Shown: positions 25,550 to 33,988 of the stretch, piece after piece
Layout: every line of letters begins with the position of its first letter
How positions within the stretch are numbered: position 1 is the stretch's first letter
DNA from: Neopusillimonas maritima
GTDB taxonomy: Bacteria; Pseudomonadota; Gammaproteobacteria; Burkholderiales; Burkholderiaceae_B
DNA length: 64,000 bases
Assembly: GCF_040930455.2 (NCBI RefSeq)
Contig: NZ_CP170494.1
Strand: one strand, 5' to 3'
Position numbers and translations under genes: made by a program
Notes under the pieces: model-generated
What the model was told of the DNA's origin: nothing
Database searches by the model: none
What the model saw: the letters and a program-made list of their open reading frames with translations, nothing else

Positions 25550-27362
25550 GGCTGATACTCCCCTCCCAGGATTCCGACAGCAGATCAGTAATCTTGACGC
25601 GGATGGTGCCAGCGCCCTCGGGCACTGAGTACACACCCTTGACCAGGTCGTTCTTGCCGGGGATGTCCACCACCGCTGGCTGCAAAACCGCACCGTCGTA
25701 GTTCCAATCGATCAGCACCGATTCGGCCAGCTCCTTCCAATCCTCAACCGACTCCTTATGCAGCGAGAGCTTCTGCAACAGGTTCATCGGATAGAAGCGC
25801 TCTATGAGCAGTTCGCCATTCTTGATGGCGACCTTGGCCTGCGAGTCGCGCTTGAACTCCAGATCGGCCTTGTCACGCAGGATGTCCACCACTTCCACAT
25901 CGATCTTGAAGGGCTTGGCGGCATACTCCAGTTGCGCGGCCAAGTCAGGTTCGTGGCCTATGCAGACGAGTGTAATCTTCTCCACCGGACGGTTCGGACT
26001 TTCGTTTTGCTTGCGCTCCCAGGCCTTATAGTCAAAGCCTGCGATCAGCTCATTTAGATCCGCGCGCGTGGCGATGCGGTTGACGGGCATAATCTTGACC
26101 ATGCGTCCATCCTTCTCGCCATCGAAGACGGTACTGAACTCCAGCTTCTGGATTTCCAGGGCTTCGATCAGCAGTTCCTTCGCCTGAACGGGGTTGCGAA
26201 ATACGTCATAATGATTGACGTTGTAGACATCAAACCCAGTGTAGTACTTGGTCTCTTCTTCAAGCGACTTCTGACGTAAATCTTCGGCGACACCACTCAG
26301 CCGCTTTGCCGTCGTCTGAATTGCACCCAAGTTAATGTCAGCACCGATAAATCGGCGGCCGAGCTTCATCGCTACGGCTTGAGTCGTGCCAGAGCCCATA
26401 AAGCAATCAAAAACCAAATCGCCAGAACTCGATCCGAGTTTAATAATGCGTTCAAGTAAATAATCTGGTTTCTGAGTTGGATAACCTGTTCGTTGACCAT
26501 CTGACGAGTTCAACAAGGGCAGGTCCCAGACGGTGTCTAGGGGCTTACCTGCAGAAACGATATCCTTTACATAACGTCTATAGCGTTCGCCGTTCCCAGC
26601 ATCACTTAGGACATACTCTTCACCATTTTCATCTTTAATAATGTCGTGCCGATGAGCAACAAAATCTTCATAGCACCACTGCACTGTCACTTCACTTAGA
26701 CTAAACTCGTCGCTTTTGGCGTACATAAGCAAATTATCATGCTTGGCGTCTAGCTTTTTCTCTCTAGCAGCTGTTCTCTGGCCATAGTGCCAAATTATTT
26801 CATTTCTGAAATTCGAAACCCCAAAAATCTCGTCAAGAATCAGTCTTACCCTGTGCGCTTGCTTTTGATCCACGTGCACGATGAGAGCACCTCTTGGAGA
26901 GAGAAGCTCTCTAATTAAAACTAAACGTTCATATATGAACTGCAAATAATCATCATTAGCCCAAATATCGGTGTATTGCTTTTCCTCAAACGAGGAATAA
27001 TCATTCGTAGAAGATCTCCCGTTTAATTTAATCTTTCTGTTGTAGTCCGCCTTCGAGTCAAATGGCGGGTCAATATAAACAAAATCAATCTTGCCCCGAA
27101 ATTCCTTCAGCAAGTGGCTCATCACCTGAAGGTTATCCCCCCAGAAAATCTTATTGCGCCAGCCGTCCACTTCCTCGCCGTGAACCTCCTTCAACTGTGC
27201 CGGATAATACTGCGTGGACGTGAACGGACGTTTGCCACGCCAGTTCAGCATCGGATAGCCCTTGATGGGTTCGAATTCGTATTTTTCTACCGAATCCAGG
27301 TATTTCGGGCTGACTTCGGCAACACCCAGATTCAACTGCTCTTTCGTACCATCACTCATCAT
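25539..27362 (-). CDS. Type III DNA-methyltransferase Mod-like subunit (N6-adenine)
   Basis: A 607-residue beta-class DNA methyltransferase. The catalytic motif DPPF lies at about residues 98-101 (VYIDPPFDSKADY), GYPTQKP at about 303-309, and the SAM-binding motif FDCFMGSGTTQAV at about 319-330. Motif IV before motif I is the order of beta-class N6-adenine enzymes such as type III Mod. The stretch between holds the target-recognition region. Transcription is helicase, mod, res: the start codons ATGATG abut the helicase stop directly and the end overlaps res. Its recognition site cannot be read from the sequence. Confidence 0.92.
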   Translation of the reverse strand: MMSDGTKEQLNLGVAEVSPKYLDSVEKYEFEPIKGYPMLNWRGKRPFTSTQYYPAQLKEVHGEEVDGWRNKIFWGDNLQVMSHLLKEFRGKIDFVYIDPPFDSKADYNRKIKLNGRSSTNDYSSFEEKQYTDIWANDDYLQFIYERLVLIRELLSPRGALIVHVDQKQAHRVRLILDEIFGVSNFRNEIIWHYGQRTAAREKKLDAKHDNLLMYAKSDEFSLSEVTVQWCYEDFVAHRHDIIKDENGEEYVLSDAGNGERYRRYVKDIVSAGKPLDTVWDLPLLNSSDGQRTGYPTQKPDYLLERIIKLGSSSGDLVFDCFMGSGTTQAVAMKLGRRFIGADINLGAIQTTAKRLSGVAEDLRQKSLEEETKYYTGFDVYNVNHYDVFRNPVQAKELLIEALEIQKLEFSTVFDGEKDGRMVKIMPVNRIATRADLNELIAGFDYKAWERKQNESPNRPVEKITLVCIGHEPDLAAQLEYAAKPFKIDVEVVDILRDKADLEFKRDSQAKVAIKNGELLIERFYPMNLLQKLSLHKESVEDWKELAESVLIDWNYDGAVLQPAVVDIPGKNDLVKGVYSVPEGAGTIRVKITDLLSESWEGSISHGD

Positions 27363-30278
27363 CTACTCTCTAAACTTCCAATTTTTACTATCGCAATAGG
27401 GCCGTATATCACAGCTCAGGCATAACTTGGCCGGGCGCGACGTAATCTGATAGTCCTGCCGCTCAATACGCGACACGATGTCATCAAAACGCGCAATGGT
27501 TTTGTCAATTGCGCGATCATCTTTACTAAAGGATACATACGGATTACCCGCATCTTCGCCGGTGTAGTATAGGTGCATCCGACTGACCTTTTGGCCGGTG
27601 CGTTCTTCCACCAAATGCGCATATACCTCCAGTTGGTGCTGATACTGGCGAAGGCGGTCGCGGTCTTTCTCCATGTCGGGCTTCTTTTCCGATTTGAAAT
27701 CGATGATCTCAACCGTGCCCTGTTCGCCCCGAATCAAGTCGACATTACCCCGTAGGATGTACTGATCCTTGATGAGTGAAATCTCAACTTCGGCTTCTTT
27801 TATACGATCCCAGTTTCCGTTTTCGCGCTCGTAGTAACGCAGCGCGTGCCCCAACGCCGCCTGTTGCGACGACGGCGCGAGATAGACACGTTCCTTCTTC
27901 GACAGCATGGCATAGTTGGCCGAGAACCAGCTTTCGATGGCATCTCGATTCAAGGTTCTTTCCTCGCCGCGCAGCACGGTCTTGTGGATATCCTCGATGG
28001 TCTGGTGCACCAAGGTACCGAACAGCATCGGGCTTTCGCGTATAGGAGCGAACTCCAATTCCTTAAAGAAACGGTACTGCTCTGCGCAGTTCTCAAACAC
28101 CGTAATGTGCGAGGTAAAGGAATACTCCCTCTTGAGGCTGATCTGCTTGACCGCCTCGAAACTCAGTGCTGAAAAGTCAGCATCACGCCAACTGGGCTGC
28201 TCGTAGAACATCCGCTCGAAATATTTCGATGGTGACTTACCAAGACCTTTTCCCCGACGCTCCTGTGCGGCCAATACCAACAAATTCTGCGCACGCGAGA
28301 AGGCGGTGTAAAACAGTCGCCAGAAGTCAAAATTCTTAATGTGCTCCAACGGCTCGAAGGCTGACTTAGAAAGGTAGCCCCCCTCTTCCAGCGACGCATC
28401 CAGTGCACTGTGCTGCTTACGCGGCACTGCTTCGAGCGAACCACACACCACTACCGGGAACTCCAACCCCTTGGACTGGTGAATGGTGAGAAAGGACACA
28501 CAGCCCTTGGGCGCATATTCAGCCTCATCCTCGTATTCGCCGATACCGCCTTCAACTAGAAAGCGCAGAAACTGATGAAACAGATCGCGGATGTTTTTTT
28601 CCAACCATTGCGGATTCAAAACACTGACGAAGTGCAGATACTCGAACTTAGTAAGCAGCTTAGAAAAGGTGCCCAAGTTTCGCGCCGCCCGGCCTTTGTC
28701 TAGGCCCAGCACTGCATCTTCCGACAGGAATCGCGAAAACAGTGGGAACTGAAGTAATTGATAAAACAGGCCTGAGAAGGCGTAATCAGTATTCTGCGCC
28801 AGCACGGCGTGACGCTTGGCCAGCGGCCGTGCCCAATCCAATAGAGGTTTGTTTTCAGGCTTGCGCAGCTCGTCGGCGAACGTCTTGAAGCACTGGTGAT
28901 CGTAGTAATCCCAGATGGGTAGCGTTACGCCTGCAGCCCACTCTCGTACTTGGGGAAACTGCGGGAATAGGAAGATCAAGGCGCCTATCATCAGGCGGAC
29001 CTCCTCGCGCTCGAAAAACATGTTCGAGCGTGGCGAGAACACAGGCACACCCTCGGCTTCCAGGAAGCGCGCCAGCGACACGACCCTCTCATTCTTGACC
29101 GAACGGAACAGAAAGGCCGCTTGGTTCCAGTCAGATAACTGCCCCGATTCCTTCAGGCCGTTGAGAAAGGCCAGCACTTCGGCATGCCAATTAACCGCTT
29201 CTTCCTGACTGTCAGCTGCAGAAAGGCGAAGCACAGCGGGCACTTCGGGGAAATCATCCTCGCGAGGCACAATCTGCTTGGCAAAACGGAAGGTGCGCGC
29301 CCCATCCTCCCAGGTCTGTTCCTTCATCCACTCGTTGTAGAAGCGAATAATGTCCGGATGCGAGCGGTAGTTGACCGTGAGCTTGACCTGTTTGCACTGA
29401 CCTTCGGCGAACAGCCCGGGAAATTCCAGAATGTTGCGGATAGTGGCACCGCGAAAACGGTATAAGCCCTGATCGTCGTCACCCACCACACATAGATTGC
29501 GGCGCTCGCCCGACAACAGTAAAAGAATACGCTCCTGAATAGTATTGGTGTCTTGGTACTCATCTACCATCAGGTAGGTAAGCCTCTCACGCAATTGAGC
29601 CAGAGCTTCCGGATGCCTCTGCAGCAGCTGCAACGCCTCGTACTGGATACCGGAAAAGTCAAGAGAGTTGTGCTCCAGCAGGAGCTCCTGATACTTAACG
29701 AAACAGGCGGCGAGCGCGCGAATTTCGGGCTCAGGAGCTAGCGTCAACGCTGCGATATCAAGCGCCTCTTCCCCGACCTTATTGAGCCACTTAAGCAGAT
29801 TCTCTGACTGTTTCCAGCGCCCCGACTGGTCTTCGCCCATGACAAGCTGCGCATCAGGCAGTGCGCGGAATTCCTTGATACGTTGGTACAAAAAATACTG
29901 CTGATCAAACTGATCAAACAGTGTGAAGCTACGTTTGAGGCGAGTGAACTCCCGAAAATCTTCCAGCAGTCGCAGGCAGATAGAATGGAAAGTACCCAAA
30001 TACATCTCGTTCAGGTTGAACTGAATGTCGAGATCGGCCAGCCGATTGGAGATGCGTGTAGTCAGCTCACGCGCGGCTTTATCGGTGAAAGTAACGACGA
30101 ACAGCGATTCGGGCACAACGCCTTTTTGCGTGATGAGATATACGATGCGCTCGACCAGGGTGAAAGTCTTCCCCGAGCCCGGACCCGCGATGATGAGAAC
30201 CGGGCCTTCAGTGGCAAGAATGGCTTGTAGCTGCTGCGGATTAGCGTTGCTTTGAAGAGCACTCGTAATAGCGGTCAT
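27363..30278 (-). CDS. UvrD-like SF1 helicase fused to a RecB/Cas4-type nuclease
   Basis: About 971 residues from ATG 30278 (MTAITSALQSNANPQQLQAI). SF1A helicase motifs are complete: AGPGSGKTFTLVERI, FVVTFTDKAARELT, GTFHSICLRLL, LMVDEYQDTN, VVGDDDQGLYRFRGA, and FYTAFSRAQNLLVLAA near motif VI. The C-terminal 250 residues form a PD-(D/E)xK nuclease of the RecB family: VEIIDFKSEKKPD followed by YQHQLEVYAHL (QxxxY). Cysteines in FENCAEQY and CLSCDIRPYC (C-x2-C-x5-C) match the iron-sulphur staple of AddB and Cas4. It is the first gene of the mod-res operon, with no spacer to mod. A joint role in restriction, for example processing of cut phage DNA, is inference. Confidence 0.88.
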   Translation of the reverse strand: MTAITSALQSNANPQQLQAILATEGPVLIIAGPGSGKTFTLVERIVYLITQKGVVPESLFVVTFTDKAARELTTRISNRLADLDIQFNLNEMYLGTFHSICLRLLEDFREFTRLKRSFTLFDQFDQQYFLYQRIKEFRALPDAQLVMGEDQSGRWKQSENLLKWLNKVGEEALDIAALTLAPEPEIRALAACFVKYQELLLEHNSLDFSGIQYEALQLLQRHPEALAQLRERLTYLMVDEYQDTNTIQERILLLLSGERRNLCVVGDDDQGLYRFRGATIRNILEFPGLFAEGQCKQVKLTVNYRSHPDIIRFYNEWMKEQTWEDGARTFRFAKQIVPREDDFPEVPAVLRLSAADSQEEAVNWHAEVLAFLNGLKESGQLSDWNQAAFLFRSVKNERVVSLARFLEAEGVPVFSPRSNMFFEREEVRLMIGALIFLFPQFPQVREWAAGVTLPIWDYYDHQCFKTFADELRKPENKPLLDWARPLAKRHAVLAQNTDYAFSGLFYQLLQFPLFSRFLSEDAVLGLDKGRAARNLGTFSKLLTKFEYLHFVSVLNPQWLEKNIRDLFHQFLRFLVEGGIGEYEDEAEYAPKGCVSFLTIHQSKGLEFPVVVCGSLEAVPRKQHSALDASLEEGGYLSKSAFEPLEHIKNFDFWRLFYTAFSRAQNLLVLAAQERRGKGLGKSPSKYFERMFYEQPSWRDADFSALSFEAVKQISLKREYSFTSHITVFENCAEQYRFFKELEFAPIRESPMLFGTLVHQTIEDIHKTVLRGEERTLNRDAIESWFSANYAMLSKKERVYLAPSSQQAALGHALRYYERENGNWDRIKEAEVEISLIKDQYILRGNVDLIRGEQGTVEIIDFKSEKKPDMEKDRDRLRQYQHQLEVYAHLVEERTGQKVSRMHLYYTGEDAGNPYVSFSKDDRAIDKTIARFDDIVSRIERQDYQITSRPAKLCLSCDIRPYCDSKNWKFRE

Positions 30279-31173
30279 ACTCCACAACACCCCGTAGAGC
30301 AGCCAATGTCACCATGCCCTCTACAACTCCGGAGCTTTGTAATTCGATTCATCAATCAATCCCTGCCCGCGCATATTTGTCATATTCACTTAAGTTTGGA
30401 CAATTTCAAGGAATTTGGCAACACACCTGCCAAGCCCGGGTCTTACACCCTGAAACTTCAAATATCATGTCGGCAGGCCTATCCGTACCCGTACCCCTCA
30501 GTCTCGTAAATAGAAACCCCCATTACCTTGAGTCCTCTGATCGCGCCTAGGCTAATACTTATTGCGCGTGCAACGCGCGCATGTTGTTGTACTTATTACG
30601 TCGCGATCTGTAGTGCTCGGCTGAAATCCGACGACAGGCTAGTCAAACTCGCCGAGCGTTATCCTTACCGCTACAAAAGGAGGGCATGCTGTTCCTGGCG
30701 GACTTGACCAGCCCTCCGTATAGCTTCAGCGCAGATTTTTTGTTCAAAGCCAATTGCCGATGGCCTCGTGGTTACAGATCTGGACACTGAGCGCTTGGGT
30801 GACCAACGCCGCTGCCGACTGTACCGTGACCCAACATTCATGGAGTTTACCCAACAACAATTTCCACAAGAGGATCCGCTGGGCATACAAAACCTCAGAT
30901 TTTGAGATTAACTACTATGAGCGAGCCCAAGAACTCGCGATTAAGCGGGGCTGGATAACAATGAACCTCGTGCAACGAACATTCCGGCTCAGCTACGGAT
31001 ATGTGCTCTCGATCGTAGAAGCGCTCCAGCATACGTCCTGACTACTTCATTTTATTTCTTCCTGAGAAGTCGAATGCGCCGAGCGAAGGCAACGGCTCCA
31101 AACTGGGGAGTCCTGCCAAAAAAGACACATTCTGTTACTATCGGCATAGTGACAAGAAGAGAGGAGCACAGCA
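30279..31173. other. 895-base divergent spacer with remnants of a small gene
   Basis: The stretch separates the minus-strand restriction operon from the plus-strand TIR gene and must hold both promoters, though I can point to no clear sigma-70 boxes. The first 400 bases show nothing coding. A GC-rich hairpin (GCGCGT, loop GCA, ACGCGC) lies at 30564-30578. From about 30700 to 31041 there are gene-like pieces in two frames, listed separately. The 130 bases before the TIR gene hold nothing else that I recognise. Confidence 0.5.
30725..31041 (+). pseudogene. Remnant with FtsK-gamma-like winged-helix segment
   Basis: In one frame (from about 30725) the sequence reads IFCSKPIADGLVVTDLDTER and on to a stop near 30902; in a neighbouring frame, beginning about there, it continues FEINYYERAQELAIKRGW and ends at 31041. 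The second piece, with LVQRTFRLSYGYVLSIVEAL, resembles the FtsK gamma domain (pattern YERA...VQRxFRxxYxxxxxxxEAL), a winged helix that also occurs in small proteins of mobile elements. The two pieces look like one small gene broken by a frameshift. An intact 95-residue frame, 30754-31041, also covers the region, but its first half does not look protein-like to me. Function unknown. Confidence 0.35.
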
Positions 31174-31869
31174 ATGGCAAGATGCACGGCACCAGTTCGG
31201 GGGCACAGTTCCGCAGCAGCGCGAGCGGCCTGCCCTGCATGCAGTTCCCGCTATGGCGGTTACCGCAGCAGCTACAGCTCACCATACTCGTCTGGAGGCA
31301 GAAGCAGCTTCAGCCGCAGTGGCAGATCAAGCGGAGGCGGTACTTCAAGGCCGCGATGGTCGCCTGCCGGTTCATCCGTCACGTACACCCCTGCTCAGGT
31401 AGCATCCCTAACACCGGTTCGCGAGGCTGTTGAAAAAGAAGCGGGGGCGAAGCTAGACCTTAGGGATTGCTTCCTATGCCATGCTTGGGATGATCGGCAG
31501 GGAGCCGCCAAGGAATTGTACGACTTGCTCCAGGCAGTTGGTGTCAAGGTTTGGTTCAGTGAAAAGGACCTTGGCCTTGGCGTGCCGATGATGCGAGCCA
31601 TCGACAAGGGTTTGGCGGCCTCGAAAATTGGGCTCGTCCTAGTGACCCCTGCATTGCTAGAACGCCTCCCGAAAGAGGGAGTCGCCGACAAAGAGCTTTC
31701 GACCCTCCTGCAGAGTAACCGGCTCGTGCCCATCGTACACGGAACGACGTACACAGCGCTTCGCGATGTTAGCCCCATGCTCGCTTCGCGAAGCGGTCTG
31801 GACACGTCGGACGACGCAATGGCGGTGGTCGCAACCAAAATTGCCGAGTTGGTCGCCATCTGGAGCTGA
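31174..31869 (+). CDS. TIR-domain protein with Ser/Gly/Arg-rich N-terminus
   Basis: A 231-residue protein from ATG 31174, with GAGGAG eight bases upstream. Residues about 97-230 form a TIR domain: LRDCFLCHAWDDRQGAAKEL (box 1), VKVWFSEKDLGLGVPMMRAI (box 2 region) and ADKELSTLLQ with Glu184 at the position of the NADase catalytic glutamate. Residues 1-90 are low-complexity, rich in Ser, Gly, Arg and Tyr, with one CPAC pair at 20-23. Bacterial TIR proteins in defence loci commonly destroy NAD+ or make cyclic ADP-ribose signals after phage sensing. No partner such as ThsA is adjacent; the next plus-strand genes are the NdpA-like operon 200 bases on. That it acts in defence is inferred from family and context. 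Confidence 0.82.
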   Translation: MARCTAPVRGHSSAAARAACPACSSRYGGYRSSYSSPYSSGGRSSFSRSGRSSGGGTSRPRWSPAGSSVTYTPAQVASLTPVREAVEKEAGAKLDLRDCFLCHAWDDRQGAAKELYDLLQAVGVKVWFSEKDLGLGVPMMRAIDKGLAASKIGLVLVTPALLERLPKEGVADKELSTLLQSNRLVPIVHGTTYTALRDVSPMLASRSGLDTSDDAMAVVATKIAELVAIWS

Positions 31870-32068
31870 CATGATTGCGGAAGACTTGCCACATGGCCTC
31901 TATCCCAAAAGGCAGCCATGATTGCCTTTCCCCGTTGTGCAGTCCATCGATGCTTTTGAGTCTACTCCCTGATGGCAAGATTACGTCGAACTACAACAAC
32001 CCCCTGCACTTGAAGCAGGCTTGGAGTAGACGGTCGCACTATGTGCGTTGGAACAAAAGGATAGATTA
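31870..32068 (+). promoter_or_regulatory. Spacer with nested inverted repeats upstream of the NdpA-like operon
   Basis: GTCTACTCC (31960-31968) and GGAGTAGAC (32023-32031) are perfect 9-base inverted copies, 54 bases apart. Between them lies a 5-bp stem with a seven-base loop (CCTGC / GCAGG, 32003-32019), and just after them a second hairpin, CGCAC-TAT-GTGCG (32035-32047), which ends 21 bases before the start codon. The nesting suggests a folded RNA leader or small RNA. It is not a tRNA: I see no T-arm, and the base before the would-be anticodon is C. No promoter identified. Confidence 0.45.
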
Positions 32069-33076
32069 ATGGAGATTGGGGAATCGGTTGTCCAAGCGGT
32101 CATCCTGCATCAGGTCGGGAACCGATTGCGGGAGGAGCCTCTGGTTCTGGCGGAGCATTGCTTCGCGATAACAGATCGTATCTCTAACGTCATTCTCGGC
32201 GGTTATCTGCGCGGCATCGTCAGCGACAAGAACCAATATGTGTTGAGTCATGAGAGCGACATGGCTCTAAACGACGTGGCACATCACGTGTCGGGCTTTT
32301 TCACCAAAAAAATGTCCTTCGTGGAATTGTCACATAATCTGGCCTCCCATTTATATGCTTCGGCCCATCACCCAAACATTGCAGCTGGCGATCTCTTCGT
32401 TATCCTTTTTGAAAAATTGAAAGTGGATGGTGCTTACCAATCTGCAGTCGGCATCTATAAGTCAGAATCAAAACAGCAGTATTTGTCCGCTCGTACGCAC
32501 GGACAAATACAGGAGCTCGAAGTTTACAGCGGCATCAATCCCGACCTGATCGACAAGGGCGTTTTGATTGTTGATGGCTCCGATGTTATCTATGCCATTG
32601 ATCGACTCAGTAGTCGGACAAAATATTGGATTGATGATTTCCTGAAGGCAAAACAGATTCCCAATGAAAGCACTAAGTCCGCCGTCGCCGCCGGGCTGAT
32701 AGATAAAGTTCGGGAAAACATTGAAAGCCCTATGGCGCGACAGGATTTTTGTCGCGAAGTCGTTGCCTTATGCTCAGATAGAAACGAGGTACTTGGTGAA
32801 GAAATCAGAGAGGTGTCGGAACGATATGTTTCTCCTGATGTATGGCACACAGAACTGGAGAGGCTTGTTGAACGCAAAGGGTTGATTGGCACCGGAGAAA
32901 TTAGCGTATCTGCAAGAAGCCTTCAGACCAAACTGAAGAGAATATTTAATCGCATCAACCTGGGCCACAACATTAGCCTGATGGTCCCTGACAGCCTGTC
33001 ATTGAGCGACGTGGATTTCAAAATAGATGGCAAATCTGTACAGGTAAGCGTAACGCTGGAGAAGAACAGTGGGTGA
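32069..33076 (+). CDS. YejK/NdpA-like nucleoid-associated protein
   Basis: A 335-residue protein, the same length as E. coli YejK (NdpA), which binds the nucleoid. From memory of that family, the N-terminal part (VVQAVILHQVGNRL), the mid segment GDLFVILFEKLK and the C-terminal SLSDVDFKIDGKSVQVSVTL resemble it, although the overall likeness is modest. The ATG at 32069 is preferred over a TTG at 32048. It is the first of three tightly packed plus-strand genes; its stop lies 8 bases inside the next gene. In a defence element such a protein could recognise phage DNA or its topology; this is inference. Confidence 0.7.
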   Translation: MEIGESVVQAVILHQVGNRLREEPLVLAEHCFAITDRISNVILGGYLRGIVSDKNQYVLSHESDMALNDVAHHVSGFFTKKMSFVELSHNLASHLYASAHHPNIAAGDLFVILFEKLKVDGAYQSAVGIYKSESKQQYLSARTHGQIQELEVYSGINPDLIDKGVLIVDGSDVIYAIDRLSSRTKYWIDDFLKAKQIPNESTKSAVAAGLIDKVRENIESPMARQDFCREVVALCSDRNEVLGEEIREVSERYVSPDVWHTELERLVERKGLIGTGEISVSARSLQTKLKRIFNRINLGHNISLMVPDSLSLSDVDFKIDGKSVQVSVTLEKNSG

Positions 33077-33986
33077 ATCATCGAAAACTTCCGGAGAGAA
33101 TGGGGAAAAAATCACGGAAGAACTCTTGAAGCTAATTGGCTGGAGCAGCCCCCTGAAGGGTGTCAGTGTTCCTTGCAATAGCAAATCGCATGACAAGAAG
33201 ACTCACGGCAATGACTTCGTTTTTATTTACAACAACCCACTCCATGAGAACCGCACAGATATAGTTTATGTATCTTCGAAGAACGTCAAGAAAGGCTACC
33301 CAAAAGGTGACCAGGGGGTTAAGACAGCCTTCAAAGGCCATTTATCAGAGCTTGATGGGATCGTATCCTGTTCAAAGGTCAGCGGCGAAATTAAACAGGC
33401 AATACAAACCTTCCAAGGGCGCAAACAGAAGAAACATGTTGGTTTACTCGTATGGTTGCATGGCGATCGGGAAACCCAAAATAGAGATATTAAGCCCGCC
33501 TTGAGTCGTATCCAGCTGGATTTGGCATCGAACTGCCCACTCTATCTTGTCGACATGGCCCGTGCATCTTTCATTAAGGAGGCCATCAGCCATTTCAGAG
33601 CAAGCAAGCAAGGGGAGAAATACCACTTTTACTACCCCAAACTGGGAAATGTTATTGCAAATGCCGATGAACGCTATGGGGATTTGTTGCCTATCGAACT
33701 CATGGCATCTGACCTCATTCCTATCCGATTCACGCTAGGGGAAAAACCTTCTCTCTGCCTGTACGCCAAGCAATCCTTTTCGGAGGAGTCGATGAAGAAG
33801 CTTTGCAGCCTTGCTTTTGACTTTGCGGATGGATGGGTGCAGGATATTTTTATCGGCTTGGAAAGCTACCATCCCGCAGAGGACAAACAGACAAAGGATG
33901 CAGTTCTTATGGCATACCAGGATAGGAAAGCAAACATCAAAGTATTCTGCTACAAGGAATCCATTCTTGATCTTCTGGAGTATTGA
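33069..33986 (+). CDS. Unknown protein of the NdpA-like operon, possible PD-(D/E)xK-like fold
   Basis: 305 residues from a GTG at 33069, overlapping the upstream gene by 8 bases. I do not recognise the family. The N-terminal third has a weak nuclease-like pattern: an acidic helix (GEKITEELLKLIGW), an aspartate in HGNDFVFIY and then DIVYVSSKNVKKGY, where the E-x-K glutamate would be serine. This could be an inactive or divergent restriction-endonuclease-like core, or coincidence. The rest is mixed alpha-beta (HVGLLVWLHGD, CPLYLVDMA) with no membrane span or signal peptide. Tight coupling to both neighbours suggests a complex. Confidence 0.6.
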   Translation: MGESSKTSGENGEKITEELLKLIGWSSPLKGVSVPCNSKSHDKKTHGNDFVFIYNNPLHENRTDIVYVSSKNVKKGYPKGDQGVKTAFKGHLSELDGIVSCSKVSGEIKQAIQTFQGRKQKKHVGLLVWLHGDRETQNRDIKPALSRIQLDLASNCPLYLVDMARASFIKEAISHFRASKQGEKYHFYYPKLGNVIANADERYGDLLPIELMASDLIPIRFTLGEKPSLCLYAKQSFSEESMKKLCSLAFDFADGWVQDIFIGLESYHPAEDKQTKDAVLMAYQDRKANIKVFCYKESILDLLEY

Positions 33987-33988
33987 TT

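Noticed and set aside
31960..32047. A tRNA gene, suggested by a 5-bp stem with seven-base loop inside a longer stem
   Set aside because: No D-arm or T-arm and no TTC motif; the base before the anticodon would be C rather than T.
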